From Nemophila menziesii (taxonomy: Eukaryota > Streptophyta > Magnoliopsida > Boraginales > Hydrophyllaceae): 64,000 nucleotides of DNA. The position numbers and the translations under genes were made by a program. The DNA is taken from assembly GCA_029959085.1 (NCBI GenBank), contig JARWIR010000039.1, positions 2,604,001 through 2,668,000 on the forward strand, written 5' to 3'. Below, one piece after another: positions 23,023 through 34,234 of this stretch. How positions within the stretch are numbered: position 1 is the stretch's first letter; each line of letters begins with the position of its first letter. The notes under the pieces are model-generated. The model saw nothing but the letters and a program-made list of their open reading frames with translations. It did not search any database and was not told the origin of the DNA.

Positions 23023-23430
23023 CTCCCGCTCCATTTTCATCGTGTGTCCAAAAGAAGAACAATGACAAAGAGTACAAGAAGTTCATGGACATGGTAAGAA
23101 AATTACATATTAATTTGCTGTTTGTGGAACCCATCCAAAATATGCCAAAGTATTTGAAGTTTATGAAGGAGGTGCTTTCAAACAAATTCAAATATTATGA
23201 GAATTAGATGATTGGTTTTCCATAATAGTGTAGTGCAACATGTCAAAGTAAGTTGCTTCCAGAAGATCCCGGGAGTTTCAATATTCCTACATCTATTGGT
23301 AAAGAGTGGACCGGGAAAGCTTTATGTGACTTGAGTGCGAGTATCAATCTCATTCCTTGGTCAGTGTTCAAAAATTTGAGGATTGGTGATGCAAAACCTA
23401 CTACCATGGTGATACAAAAATGGTAGATTG
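23023..23430 (+). pseudogene. Plus-strand gag/protease fragment of another Athila-like element (unit A)
   Basis: Reads NNDKEYKKFMDMVRKLHIN, then PKYLKFMKEVLSNK, then CSATCQSKLL, then DPGSFNIPTSIG and a protease site D-L-S-A-S, ending at MVIQKW, with several in-frame stops. This is the gag-to-protease junction seen in E3 pol but on the opposite strand and from a different lineage. Unit A lacks 6 bp present in unit B (after KLLP). The fragment ends about 35 bp before LTR3. Confidence 0.8.
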
Positions 23431-23464
23431 GTTGTCCTTTGTGTGTTCTAAAAATAAATGCAAA

Positions 23465-24990
23465 TGCTAATCGAACCACAACCGCAAGTGTACGGTTTTC
23501 CCAAGTAGTATAACTGATAAATCAGATTCGTTCCAAGGACGGAATGGTTGATCACAATGTCTAGCAAATAGTGATTGATGCACTTATGAAACTAAAAGAT
23601 AATAAAATGTTTGTTTGGTTTTGTTTATTAAAGCTAATGAATGAAAGACAAATATAAAAATGCAAATAAAGGCTTAGACGCAAGTAAAATGAGTGAAAAC
23701 GCAGTATGAGATGTAGTACTTGAGTACGCAAGGATCCTCCCAATCTTACTTCCTAACTTATGTTGTTTAAGGGCTAAATTGGTCAATTACAATGGTCGGG
23801 ATTCTAAATTCCTTATACCCCCGTCAGGGTGGACTATAAGGCAATCCTAAAGTGTCACTAGTCCCGTCAGGGTAAATATGATCCACCGTTGGATGATTAA
23901 GTGTTTTACCTCATTGGCCCTAGAATTAGCTAAGTTCGTCAGAATCAATAGCTTTTATCCTAGATTGAATAATTAATTCTATACCTAAACCCTCCGTCAT
24001 GATGATCCACACGCCACATATGTGGAATAGCCTAGATACTAATACCTGTTCTTAGTTCGCGACTCTAAAAACAGTAAATAATCACAAATTATCGAAAAGA
24101 GTAATAGACCCAATCTAATTTAATTTAACTGAAACCCAAATTCAACATTCGTTATTTCATAAAATTAGGATTCACCCATTGTTTGTTCTCAAGCACTATG
24201 AAAAGCTTAGCTCATATTAAAATTAAAAACTAAATTAAAAGAAATGGAATTCATATTGTTTACAAAATTAAAATATAAAAAGAACCTAATTTCTGGAATT
24301 GGAATGACTACGAACGGAGCTATAGACCCACTCCAGCTCTTGTAGCTTCTTCTTTCTTCCTTCTGTTGCTTCTCTCTGGTGTTTAATCTTGTGGAATGTG
24401 AATTGTGTGAAAAATAGAAGTCCAGACCTCCTTTTATAAGCATAAATTCGGACTACGGCTTGGACCAGAAAATAAAATACTAATTAAATGTCAAAACCCA
24501 ATTTCTAAGCCCAAAATCCCGTAACTGCTGATACACCTTCACTAAAACGGCTTTTCCCGATGCGTTAGGACTCCGATTGACCTCATTCCAGTTGCTAAAT
24601 TTCCGTAACTCGATAAGGAATGATTTATCTTCAAAGGTCAACAGCTAAATCATCGCTTAAGAACCTCGAAATCAGCAATCTATGGCCTGGAGAATGGATT
24701 TTCAGCTCTAAAAATAATATCTTCGGGATTTATCTTCAAGTCTTGACTCTAATTCACGATCTTTGACTTTCTCCTTGGATTCCTCTCCTAGCTAACATCT
24801 AAAACCTGTAAACTTTACACTAAAAATACCAATATTACGTGCAAAAGTTTAATAAAGTAAAAATGCTAGAAATAAAAAGGGAATTCCGGATTATTGCATA
24901 TTTAGTCCAAAAGTCTATCAATTTAATTAAATAAACACCAAAAATGATGTCTCCCAAGGGTCGAAAATAAGAACAATTAGGGAGACATCA
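23465..24990 (-). repeat. LTR3, 3' LTR of E3 (unit A)
   Basis: About 1,526 bp if it begins at TGCTAATCG (23465), or 1,502 bp if at TGTACGG (23489); the outer edge cannot be settled without a second LTR. The inner edge at 24990 is firm (TGATGTCTCC after the polypurine tract on the minus strand). A 46-bp terminal hairpin (24945-24990) has perfect 11-bp arms. Apart from the ends it differs strongly from LTR1/LTR2. Confidence 0.78.
24432..24439 (-). promoter_or_regulatory. TATA box in LTR3 U3
   Basis: TATAAAAG on the minus strand about 550 nt into the LTR, the same relative position as in LTR1 and LTR2. Confidence 0.55.
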
Positions 24991-25026
24991 AGACCCCCAA
25001 CTCAAACCTTTGTCGTCCCGACAAAG
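24991..25026 (-). promoter_or_regulatory. Polypurine tract and hairpin of E3
   Basis: Minus-strand TTTGAGTTGGGGGTCT precedes the LTR. The hairpin at 25008-25026 is CTTTGTCG/CGACAAAG with a TCC loop: a different sequence from the E1/E2 stem but again a perfect 8-bp pairing. Confidence 0.75.
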
Positions 25027-26463
25027 TAAAACAAAACAAAGGGGTAGAAGTAAGCGTATAAACAAGTAGAAGCTAGCAAATAAACCCTAAAGCAATTCTC
25101 TAAATAAATCTCATATAGCAAACTCTAGAAACTAATATACATATACACTAATCATGCAACATCAAACATAAATAATCTCAATCATAAAATTAAAGTTGCA
25201 ATGCTTGAAGGTTACACTTGTACTCATCTCTGTATGATGGCTATAGGGTGGTCATTAATCCTAACGCGTTTTGAACGCTCCACCTAGTATATTACCTATC
25301 AACAGAATAACAAATTCACTATGCACTTAGGAATCACGAGGTCTTTACGGTTATAATATTGGCTTAAGGACGGGTGTGGATGTATATTTGGTAAATTTGA
25401 AGTGAGCTTTTGGCTCTCTCCTCACTTACCATCACCAGTGTCCTCGAGCTTGAGTTAACGCTCAAAAAGATGTTCTCACTCACCCATATACGCAACAATT
25501 TCGCGTCCCATGTCTACCCACTATAAACAAGACGATTTTCAGAAAATTCCACTTTGCTGGATGTTTTATTCATTCATATTTTTTTTCTTTTTCTTTTCTT
25601 TTCTCTTTTTTTTGTACAGAAGCAAACCGGGTTCCCGGTTTAGATGAATCCGGGTTCCCGGTTCCTACTGTATGATTTTTCAAAGCTTTTCTTTTTTTCT
25701 TTCTTTTTCATTTTTCTTCATTCCCGGCAAAGGGTTACAAGTATATATCATCTGCAATTGTGCTACAATACAAAGCACATCGATCCCTACCCATTTAATT
25801 CCCCATATGTGGTCCCACCACCCCAAACTCAAGCTCGAGACATGTCTCAGGATTGTGATTCAAGTGCGGGTCATATGGTCATGCCTAATAATCTAAAGGA
25901 TAATGGCTTATATCGTGGCTACAAAGAAAAGGCTAAAGGCTCAAAGTGGGCTAAGACGGATAATAATTAATACAAGGGATAGAAGGCTAAAAAGGCACAA
26001 ATGGCTAACAAAGAACTGCCCCTATCATTTTCCTAAGTACATAGCTTGTCTTTAGTTCATATCTAGGTGGGTTCTCTACTATTTAGGATTTCACGTTCTA
26101 CACACCAAACATATTCCTTGAGTACAAGTTTACTTCATTTGCATTGTTCATTAATTTTTCCTATCAATTACCTATGTTTGCATGCAATTGTAAGTGTGTT
26201 TTATATCAATCCCTAAAGTCCACTATTTACCATCATAGATTTATCAAGAGTATGCTTAAAGGGATATTCAAAAATTTCTACACTCAAACGCAACTCTGAA
26301 AATTCTTTTATTGAAAGCAAATAAAGCAAATAACACATAAAAACTGGGATGAGGCAACGAACCCACCCCAAACTCAAAAATGAGTCGTGTCCCCACGACT
26401 CGAAAAGACTCAATAAAGCATGTAAACTAATCTACACTAAGAGGAAAGTTTAGAAAACGTATC
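25027..26463 (-). other. E3 3' non-coding region
   Basis: No credible gene. It shares ordered blocks with E1/E2: GTGAGCTTTTGGCTCTCTCC near 25401, CCGGCAAAGGGTTACAA near 25724, and GTGCGGGTCATATGG near 25864. Two AACCGGGTTCCCGGTT-type palindromes near 25626-25662 match those of the E3 pol-env spacer. A perfect 8-bp hairpin (26382-26401) stands near the ORF stop. Confidence 0.6.
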
Positions 26464-27781
26464 TTAACCAGCGCGAGGCTGGTTATCGGTGTTGCGTTCT
26501 GGACCTTTATCTCGCGTAACAGCATCATAAATCGCGTTTTGAAGTGTATTTACGCCTAGGATTAAATTTCGCAATAGGTCCAATTCTTTTGTAACGTTTC
26601 CCATGGTAGCAATCATCTTCTCCTGATTCTCTTCCAACACCTGAATCTTTGATTCCAACTCATGTACAGTTTTCGCTCTCTTTGATTGAGGAGTTCTCGG
26701 ACTTCTTGTAGCTCGTGTTGCTTCTTCATTGATGTTCTTGATTGTGCTCAAAACTATACTCACACCAACTGAAACATGGTCAATATCGGCGTCCTTACGC
26801 GGAATCTTTGCGTCTAGACACAACTGAGTAATAGTACAAGGAAACTTCAGATTTTGTTGTTTCATTGGTGATTTCGCGAACTCCATGATTGTATCATAAA
26901 TGATCTTAGCAACATCAAATGGTTTCTCCTCCAAAATACACTTAATAACAATTATGTGCTCTTTCTTCAACTCGGAAGTGTGTTTAATACCAAAGAAAGT
27001 GGGTATTATGAAACGAGACCAAACCTTAGCACGAGGTGTCAAACTACTGCTGTAAAACTGTCCAGGATATCTTTCACCTTCAGGAATTGGGCTAGTCCCA
27101 TTAACAAGCACGGTCCCCCAAAGGGATTCAAAATCAAAAGAAGGGTCATTAAGAGTTTCTTGGAATGGGCATTGTTCCAGAAAAGTTGGGTAGTTTCAAT
27201 GATTTCCGAATACGTTCAATAGAGAAAGGAACTACCTTCTTGCAGATATCAATGGCCTCACGGGAGGTAGCTAAACCTTCATAAAATTCTCGCACAAAAG
27301 TAGGAATAAACTCAAGCTTCCTTTCTTGTAACTCTTTCCAACCAAACTTAGCACATGTCACAGCATATTCTTTGTAATCACTACTCATAATACCCTTAGG
27401 AAAATTCGTCTCCTCACCAAATTTCAAAAATTCAATTCTTTCACGAACCTGAGTATTCCAACAAGTGTAAACCCTCTTAGGCTTGTGGGCCCACATCTTC
27501 ATAAGCGGAGGTTTTTGAACGGGTGCTTCCGGAATCTCTTGTTCAGTTTCTTTCTCAATGTTCTTCGCAATTTTCTCTTCAGGTTCCTTCTCACTTTCAA
27601 TCTCATCAATCAATCTTCTCTTTTGACTCGTGATTTCTTTTCTTTTAGAATCAAGCTTAACTTCGTCAATTTTTCGTTTAGGACGCGAATCAGGAATCTC
27701 AATAGCTTGTTCTTGAGAACCACCAATGGTGGTTTTTCTTCTAGGAGCAGTTCTTCGGAAATCACCGGTTCTGTTAGTCAT
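26464..27781 (-). pseudogene. E3 env-position ORF, frameshifted (unit A)
   Basis: Starts at the ATG at 27781 (MTNRTGDFRRTAP). The N-terminus is strongly charged with basic clusters (KRKEITSQKRR). The core AKFGWKELQERKLEFIPTF, VREFYEGL, VPFSIERIRKSLKLPNF fits the PF20167 'putative plant transposon protein' pattern. The C-terminal half (PRAKVWSRFIIPTFFG onward) ends in a coiled-coil-like segment. A frameshift near 27160 separates the halves; unit A has two more bases there than unit B, and neither copy is in frame. It is homologous to the E1/E2 protein but distant. No membrane segment is seen. Confidence 0.8.
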
Positions 27782-28056
27782 CTCTTTTCACCCCAAACTC
27801 AAAACTTCAAATAATGAAAAACTTAGAGAAAAAGTTTAGAATTTTGATGTTTTGAGGCTTAGGAATTGAAGAACTAGGGTGAATATGAGATGGGTCTTGT
27901 TTAATTTGGATGGGAGAAGAAAGAATTGGGTTTTAATTTAAGGATTTGATAAAGAAGAATCTTGGGAAAAACTAAGGATTTGATGTTATTTTGGAGAGGA
28001 GGTGAGTTGATTTTGTGTTTTTGTGGTGAAAGAGGGTAGGATTTGATGATATATAG
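27782..28056 (-). promoter_or_regulatory. Putative internal promoter and leader of the E3 env-position ORF
   Basis: On the minus strand CACTATATATCATC (around 28047-28058) is followed by a C/A/T-rich leader running about 265 nt to the ATG. This matches the arrangement in E2. The outer part of this leader lies in the left arm of the 144-bp inverted repeat. Confidence 0.42.
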
Positions 28057-28290
28057 TGTTTTGGTTGATGATTTTCGGAGGTGGGGAGGCTATTGGTGCG
28101 TTTTGAAAAAAAAAAACACTATAGCCTCTTCTGCAAGTTTTTACCTAAAACGCACCAATAGCCTCCCCACCTCCGAAAATAATCAACCAAAACACTATAT
28201 ATCATCAAATCCTACCCTCTTTCACCACAAAAACACAAAATCAACTCACCTCCTCTCCAAAATAACATCAAATCCTTAGTTTTTCCCAAG
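27961..28290. repeat. Inverted repeat with 144-bp arms (unit A)
   Basis: Left arm 27961-28104, right arm 28147-28290, one mismatch in 144 positions, 42-nt loop containing an A-run. A transcript across it would form a long, almost perfect duplex. The arms contain the TATA-like element and the first part of the env-position leader, so the right arm is an inverted duplicate of promoter plus leader pointing toward pol. Confidence 0.95.
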
Positions 28291-28318
28291 ACGCTGGGTC
28301 AGAGATTTTCCTCGCCGA

Positions 28319-28706
28319 AACCGGGTTCCCGGTTCTGTGGAATGCGGGTACCCGGATTTTCTCGATGGCGCGAGTCAAAACGCGCCAAAACACCACTTCT
28401 CAAAACGCCGGGTCAGATAAATTTGAAGACAACAGCTCCGAAACCGGGTACCCGGTTCTGTGGAATGCGGGTTCCCGGTTTTGTGTCGATGGCGCGAATC
28501 AAAACGCACGAAAACGCAAGCCACCAAAACGCTGGGTCAGAGTTTTTCAGAAATCACAGCACCAAAACCGGGTTCCCGGTTTCGAAAATCCGGGTACCCG
28601 GTTCCGACGCTGTGTCGTGAACCAAGACGCCAAGTGTTGCGTTAAATTGGTTGGTACCAGCTCCAAAACCGGGTTCCCGGTTTGTGCGAAACCGGGTTCC
28701 CGGTTT
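28319..28706. repeat. Palindrome-doublet spacer repeats of E3 (unit A)
   Basis: Eight palindromic words of the AACCGGGTTCCCGGTT / CCGGGTACCCGG type, arranged as four doublets (starts near 28319/28344, 28443/28468, 28566/28588, 28667/28690). Doublets recur every ~100-125 bp together with AAAACGC(C/T)GGGTCAG. Open frames on both strands are by-products. It lies between pol and the env promoter. Confidence 0.85.
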
Positions 28707-28897
28707 CTCCTGGACATCCAACCTCTTTTTCTCGTTTTTCGCCAAATCGACCCCAAACTCATGACCTTTTTACCCCTGAAATAATCAAAAACAACTACCC
28801 TTCCTCATTTCTTAATAATAAACACTAAAATTACGAAAATTAAACTAATCTAATTTGCAAAAAATTTAAAAACTCAGCTAATATACAAGTAATTGGC

Positions 28898-28939
28898 TTT
28901 TGTTTAACGTCGTTAAGCTCGACGGGTTACCTCACGCTT
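28898..28939 (-). other. Conserved stem-loop at the end of E3 pol
   Basis: CGTCG/CGACG stem followed on the minus strand by TTAAACAAAAGCC, immediately after the pol stop codon. Counterpart of 21170-21230. Confidence 0.55.
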
Positions 28940-31900
28940 CTAAGGAGTCTCGCGGAGGTAAATGACCTCCCCGGGATGTGGATCTTCCGAGCGATTGGTA
29001 TCTTCACCTCCATGGTATATCTTTAATCTATGATCGTTCACCATAAAGGTACGGTTTTCTAACGGATGTTCTATTTCTATCGCCCCATGAGGTGTAACTT
29101 TGGTCACAATGTATGGACCTGACCACTTAGATCTTAACTTACCCGGAAAATTGCTGAACTTTGAATTATACTTTAATACTTTTTGCCCCACTTCAAAGTT
29201 CTTTGTACGAATCCGATTGTCATGCCATTTCTTTGTGTTTTCTTTGTAAAGTTTGGCATTTTCATAAGCATGCAACCGGAATTCGTCAACTTCATTAAGC
29301 TTCATCATACGATTCTTTCCGTCTAAGATAGGATCTAAGTTCAACTGCGCAATTGCCCAATAGGCACCCATTTCAAGCTCTAAAGTTAAGTGACAAGCCT
29401 TACCATATACCATACGATAGGGAGATGCACCAACTGGAGTCTTAAACGCAGTACGATAGGCCCACAACGCATCATCTAATTTCATTGACCAATCTTTTCT
29501 TGTAGGACCAACGGTTTTCTCTAGGATTGACTTGACTTCACGGTTCGAAACTTCAGCTTGACCATTGGATTGTGGATGGTATGCAGTAGATACACGGTGT
29601 CTAACTCCATACTTCTCTAGAACAGTCTTCAGATATTTATTAACGAAATGAGATCCTCCATCGCTAATAATCACTCTAGGTGTGCCATGTCTAGTGAAAA
29701 TATGGGATTTCAAGAACTTGATCACCACTCGTGAATCATTGGTAGGTAAAGCCACCGCTTCTACCCACTTAGACACATAATCAACAGCTAATAAGATATA
29801 GAGGTTACCATTTGAAGGAACGAAAGGACCCATAAATTCTATGCCCCACACATCGAATATTTCAACCTCTAACACATTATTACGCGGCATCTCATCCCTC
29901 TTAGATATGTTTCCGGTAAACTGGATCTCGTACATTTCTTAACATATTCATGACAATCTTTAATAAGAGAAGGCCAGTAAAAACCTGATTGAAATACCTT
30001 TGCAGCAGTTCTATCTCCTTTGAAATGTCCGCCATATAATGAATCATGGCATCCAGCTATAATGGCTGCAGTCTCTTCCCTTGCTACACATCTTCGTATC
30101 ATTTGGTCAGCACAAACTTTGTAGAGGAACGGATCCTCCCAAAAGAATTGTCTAGCACGATGAGCTAACCTCTTTCTTTCTTGATAAGTAGAACCTTCAG
30201 GAAAAACACCACTCACCACTAAATTCGCAATATCTGCATACCACGGAGCTTCATAATCTCGAACAACGAATAAACTCTCATCAGGAAACTCTTCTCGAAC
30301 TGCTTCATTACCACTATTCATCTCTGAACCCTCTAAACGCGATAGATGATCTGCAACCTGATTCTCACAACCCTTTCTATCTTTGATTTCTAAATCGAAC
30401 TCTTGAAGCAATAACACCCATCTGATTAACCTTGGTTTCGCATCTTTCTTCTCCATAAGAAATCTGATCGCGGAATGATCTGTATAAACAATAACTTTCG
30501 CTCCAAGAAGATAAGAGCAAAATTTATCAAACGAATATACAACTGCTAGCAATTCCTTTTCTGTAACTGTGTAATTAATCTGAGCACCACTGAAAGTTTT
30601 ACTATCATAGTAAATCGAATGAAAAACCTTCTCTTTTCTCTGTCCCAATACAACTCCCATACATAAATCACTCGCATCACACATAACCTCAAACGGTAAA
30701 TTCCAATCTGGAGGTAACACTATAGGAGCAGAAATAAGCTTTTCTTTAATTGCTTGGAAGGCCGCTAAACAAGCTTCATCAAAAAGGAATTTGCAATCCT
30801 TTTCGAGTAAGTTGCATAACGGTTTAGCAATCTTAGAAAAATCCTTAATAAAACGCCTATAAAAGCCAGCATGGCCTAGAAAACTCCTTACCCCTTTAAC
30901 AGAAACAGGAGGGGGAAGAGTTTTAATTACCTCTATCTTTGCTCTATCAACCTCTAAACCAGCACTCGAAACTTTGTGACCCAGAACAATACCTTCGCGA
31001 ACCATGAAATGACACTTCTCCCAGTTGAGCACCAAATCTGTTTCCTTGCATCTCACTAACACTTTCTCCAAGTTATCTAAACATATATCAAAATCATCAC
31101 CAAACACGGAGAAATCATCCATAAACACTTCAAGGAAATTATCTATCATGTCCCAGAAGATGGCCATCATACACCTTTGAAAAGTAGCGGGAGCGTTACA
31201 CAACCCAAATGGCATTCTGCGATATGCAAAAGTACCAAATGGGCATGTAAAAGTAGTCTTATGTTGATCTTCTGGAGCCACGTAAATCTGATTATACCCG
31301 GAGTAACCATCCAAGAAGCAATAGTACTCTCTTCCGGCTAATTTATCTAACATTTGATCGATGAAGGGCAAAGGGAAATGATCTTTTCTGGTGGCCTTGT
31401 TCAGCTTTCTGTAATCCATGCAAACTCTCCAACCTACTACCGTTCTTGAAGGAATCGCTTCATTTTTGTCATTAAGAACTGTTGTCATTCCTCCTTTCTT
31501 TGGTACACACTGAACCGGACTCACCCATTCACTACTCGAGATGGGATAAATAATCCCCGCATTTAAAAGCTTGATCACCTCTTTCTTCACCACATCCTTC
31601 ATAGCTGGCATTAATCTTCTCTGACCTTCAACTGAGCGTGTATTAACATCTTCAAGTATGATTTTGTGTTGACAATAGGATGGACTAATGCCTTTGATGT
31701 CAGCAATTGTCCAACCTATTGCTTCTTTGTTGGCTCTCAACACACGCAACAGTTTATCTTCTTGAGGACCTGTTAAATTAGCTGAAACAATAACAGGTAA
31801 AGTTTCATTAGTACCCAAATATGCATACCTCAAGTGTGCTGGCAATGGTTTTTCTTCCAATTCCGGAGGAGATTCAATTGAAGGCTTCTTTTTAGGAATA

Positions 31901-32694
31901 ATCTCCCCCGGTTCTCTCACAGGTTCATAGGCAAGACGCCTATACTTCGGATTTTCAGAATTGAGAGCTGCCACTGTTTCGGTAAGCTCCTCCATCATCT
32001 CAGGTGAATCTAATGTTAAAGCAGCCTGCAAGATATCATCAAAATTTAAACAATTAAATACCTCTTGCGATGCTTGCTCCACTACATCCATTCTGAAGCA
32101 ATCTTCCTGAGAATCTGGGAATTTCATAGCTCGAAATACATTGAATTTTACTTCCTCATCTTGCATCCTCATCGTTAATTCGCCATTTTCTACATCGATC
32201 AATGTTCTCCCTGTAGCTAGGAATGGTCTACCCAAAATAATGGGGACATTTCTATCTGCATTGTATTCAAGTATTACGAAATCAACAGGAAATATAAGCG
32301 TACCTGCCTTAACAAGGACATCCTCAATGCGGCCTTCAGGATGAGCAAGAGACATGTCCGCCATTTGCAAGACCATAGAGGTGGGTCTTGCATTTCCAAT
32401 TTTAAGCTTATCAAAGATTGACTTGGGCATCAAATTGATGCTAGCCCCCAAATCACATAACGCCTTTCCTTTCCATTCTTCTCCAATCGATATGGGAATC
32501 GTGAAACTCCCCGGATCAACTAACTTCGGAGGTAATTTACTCTGACAAATCGCACTACACTCTTCAGGAAGGCCAATCATTTCATTATCACAATAAGGCC
32601 TTTTGTTAGTGAGGGCCCTCTTCAAGAATCTCGTGTACTTAGGAATATCTCGAATCGCCTCAAGTAACGGAATATTAATACTTAGACCCTTCAC
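28940..32694 (-). pseudogene. E3 pol: protease-RT-RNase H-integrase, frameshifted (first full copy)
   Basis: The frame runs from a GTG at the LTR1 edge, not a true start. By residue from there: gag/protease border 1-60; aspartic protease D81-L-G-A-S; RT ~395-570 with F-M-D-D at 524-527; RNase H with D673, E712 (TEKE), D739 (YTDH) and D782 (ADHLSR); integrase zinc site H883, H890, C921. A 1-bp deletion near 29926 shifts the frame before the last zinc Cys; integrase continues in another frame (29935-28940) with [26 protein letters not shown] and the C-terminal [12 protein letters not shown]. The first catalytic position, normally Asp in I-D-F-M-G-P-F, is Glu. RT and RNase H look intact. The element cannot be active as it stands. 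Confidence 0.92.
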
Positions 32695-32700
32695 TCTTGG

Positions 32701-34234
32701 TGTTGCCTAGGGTGTGATAAAAATAAGATCAATTTAAGTATGGAAAACTATGCACTCTCACCCTAGACAGGCACAGTACTGCAAGTATTACAGGACGTAT
32801 GCAAGTTTTAATGATAAGTAGAGTTCGTTCTCAGGGACTTAAGTGTGTTAATCGCGTGAGAATAAATAACGAGTAAAAGTAAATAATTAAAAGACAGAAA
32901 ATAAAGCAAATAGAATTCGAGAATAAGAATTAAAACTAATAAAAACTAGGAAAATAAAGACAATAAAGTAAAAGATTAAGAATATGAGATGAGAAGTATA
33001 GCTTAGGTTTTGCTAGTATGCACTAATCCTTCTAATTCTATCTATAAATCTAGTTCGTAAGGGAGAATATTAGCTCTTGGTAATACTTAGTCAGGATTCT
33101 GAATTCCCCAAGCTTAGACCTTGAGAGCGACTAAGGGGGCTACGTCACAACCAAGAAGTGATTTCAAATAGGGTTATCAAACGCCACTAAGGCCCTAAGC
33201 AAATACTGCAATCTTGGTGATACGGTGGTTAAAACAAACCCTAATGACTATCTAGTTAGAAGTATGTTTTGTCAGAACTGCTATCGACACTAGACATTAT
33301 GTGGTGGTTCAATAGTTAAACACCCTGTCAAGGAGACCATCTAACTACTCTTAAAACAATCCTAAAGTGATCAATTCTAGGAAAGACATTAAATCAAAAC
33401 ACATAAGCAAATATAAAGTAAGTAGCTAATATCAGATTAAAACATATACTTCCCAAAGAAACTTAGATAGAAGAATTAGAATTCATAGATTATACATATG
33501 CAAAACCCAAGCTATGGGAGGTTTAGTTCATACCTGATGGAAATAAACTAAAAGAAATTACAAAAGACATCATCTTGCTCTCTACAATAAATTGGAAGAA
33601 TAAAACCTTAAGAACTAATTACTATGAGGCAAGGATGATTTACAAGTGATATAAGGGTGTATTTATAGGTGTTTAGAAGACCTAATTCGTTTTCTTGAGG
33701 AATAGTTAAGGTAATGGACTTCTAGCCCAACTCAAATTCGTATGGAAATAAAGATAAACACTGCTGCACCGTTTTGAGTGTATCTTCTTCATTATTGGTC
33801 CGATTTTGCTCCACAAGATACCAAAAGAATCGCAACAGAATTATCTAGGCCCTTTGTAAGGAAATTTCCAAATTCGGCCTATTTCTTAGGTAAAAACACC
33901 AATCTTTAGACGAGTGTGCAGAATCCCAGATTTAGGCAGCTTTTCCTTTTCCATCTTTTTAGCTTTTATTTCCTTTTCTCCAATTACCATGCTAATATCT
34001 TCTCATAAGTTGTTGTCTTTGACTTGGACTCTAATTAATCTCCATAATTATCTTTAAAGCTACATACTAAATAAACAATTAAACCCAATATGCTCTAAAA
34101 ATATTATTTCTACAAATCAAGACACAAAATAGGAAAGTGCACTAAAACTCAAGAAAATCGACATTATTGACTTCTAAAACACTAAAAATGATGTCTCATC
34201 CTAACATAAATCTATCACAAATGAGGAGACATCA
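32701..34234 (-). repeat. LTR1 copy (unit B)
   Basis: 1,534 bp, the same length as in unit A, with scattered substitutions. It abuts the pol frame ending at 32694. Terminal hairpin, polypurine tract and adjacent stem-loop (34252-34270) are preserved. Confidence 0.87.

Larger units (their letters stand above)
23465..32700 (-). mobile_element. E3: Athila-like element with near-complete pol, 5'-truncated (first copy)
   Basis: Minus-strand order: protease, RT, RNase H, integrase (32694-28940), pol-end stem-loop, palindromic spacer, 144-bp inverted repeat, leader, env-position ORF (27781-26464), 3' non-coding region, polypurine tract, LTR3. The 5' end is cut inside gag by LTR1 of the next E1 copy. 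It crosses the arbitrary unit A/B boundary at 30859. Confidence 0.88.

Noticed and set aside
28319..28706. CRISPR-like array
   Set aside because: Palindromes are doublets with irregular, mutually similar intervals in a plant genome; no cas genes; it is a minisatellite.
28342..28784. Open frames of 92 and 139 codons over the palindromic spacer, and antisense ones
   Set aside because: They follow the repeat period and occur in several frames on both strands.
32694..34234. LTR1 as the 5' LTR of the E3 pol element
   Set aside because: Six bases separate it from gag/protease coding sequence, no tRNA primer-binding site follows, and it differs from E3's own 3' LTR.
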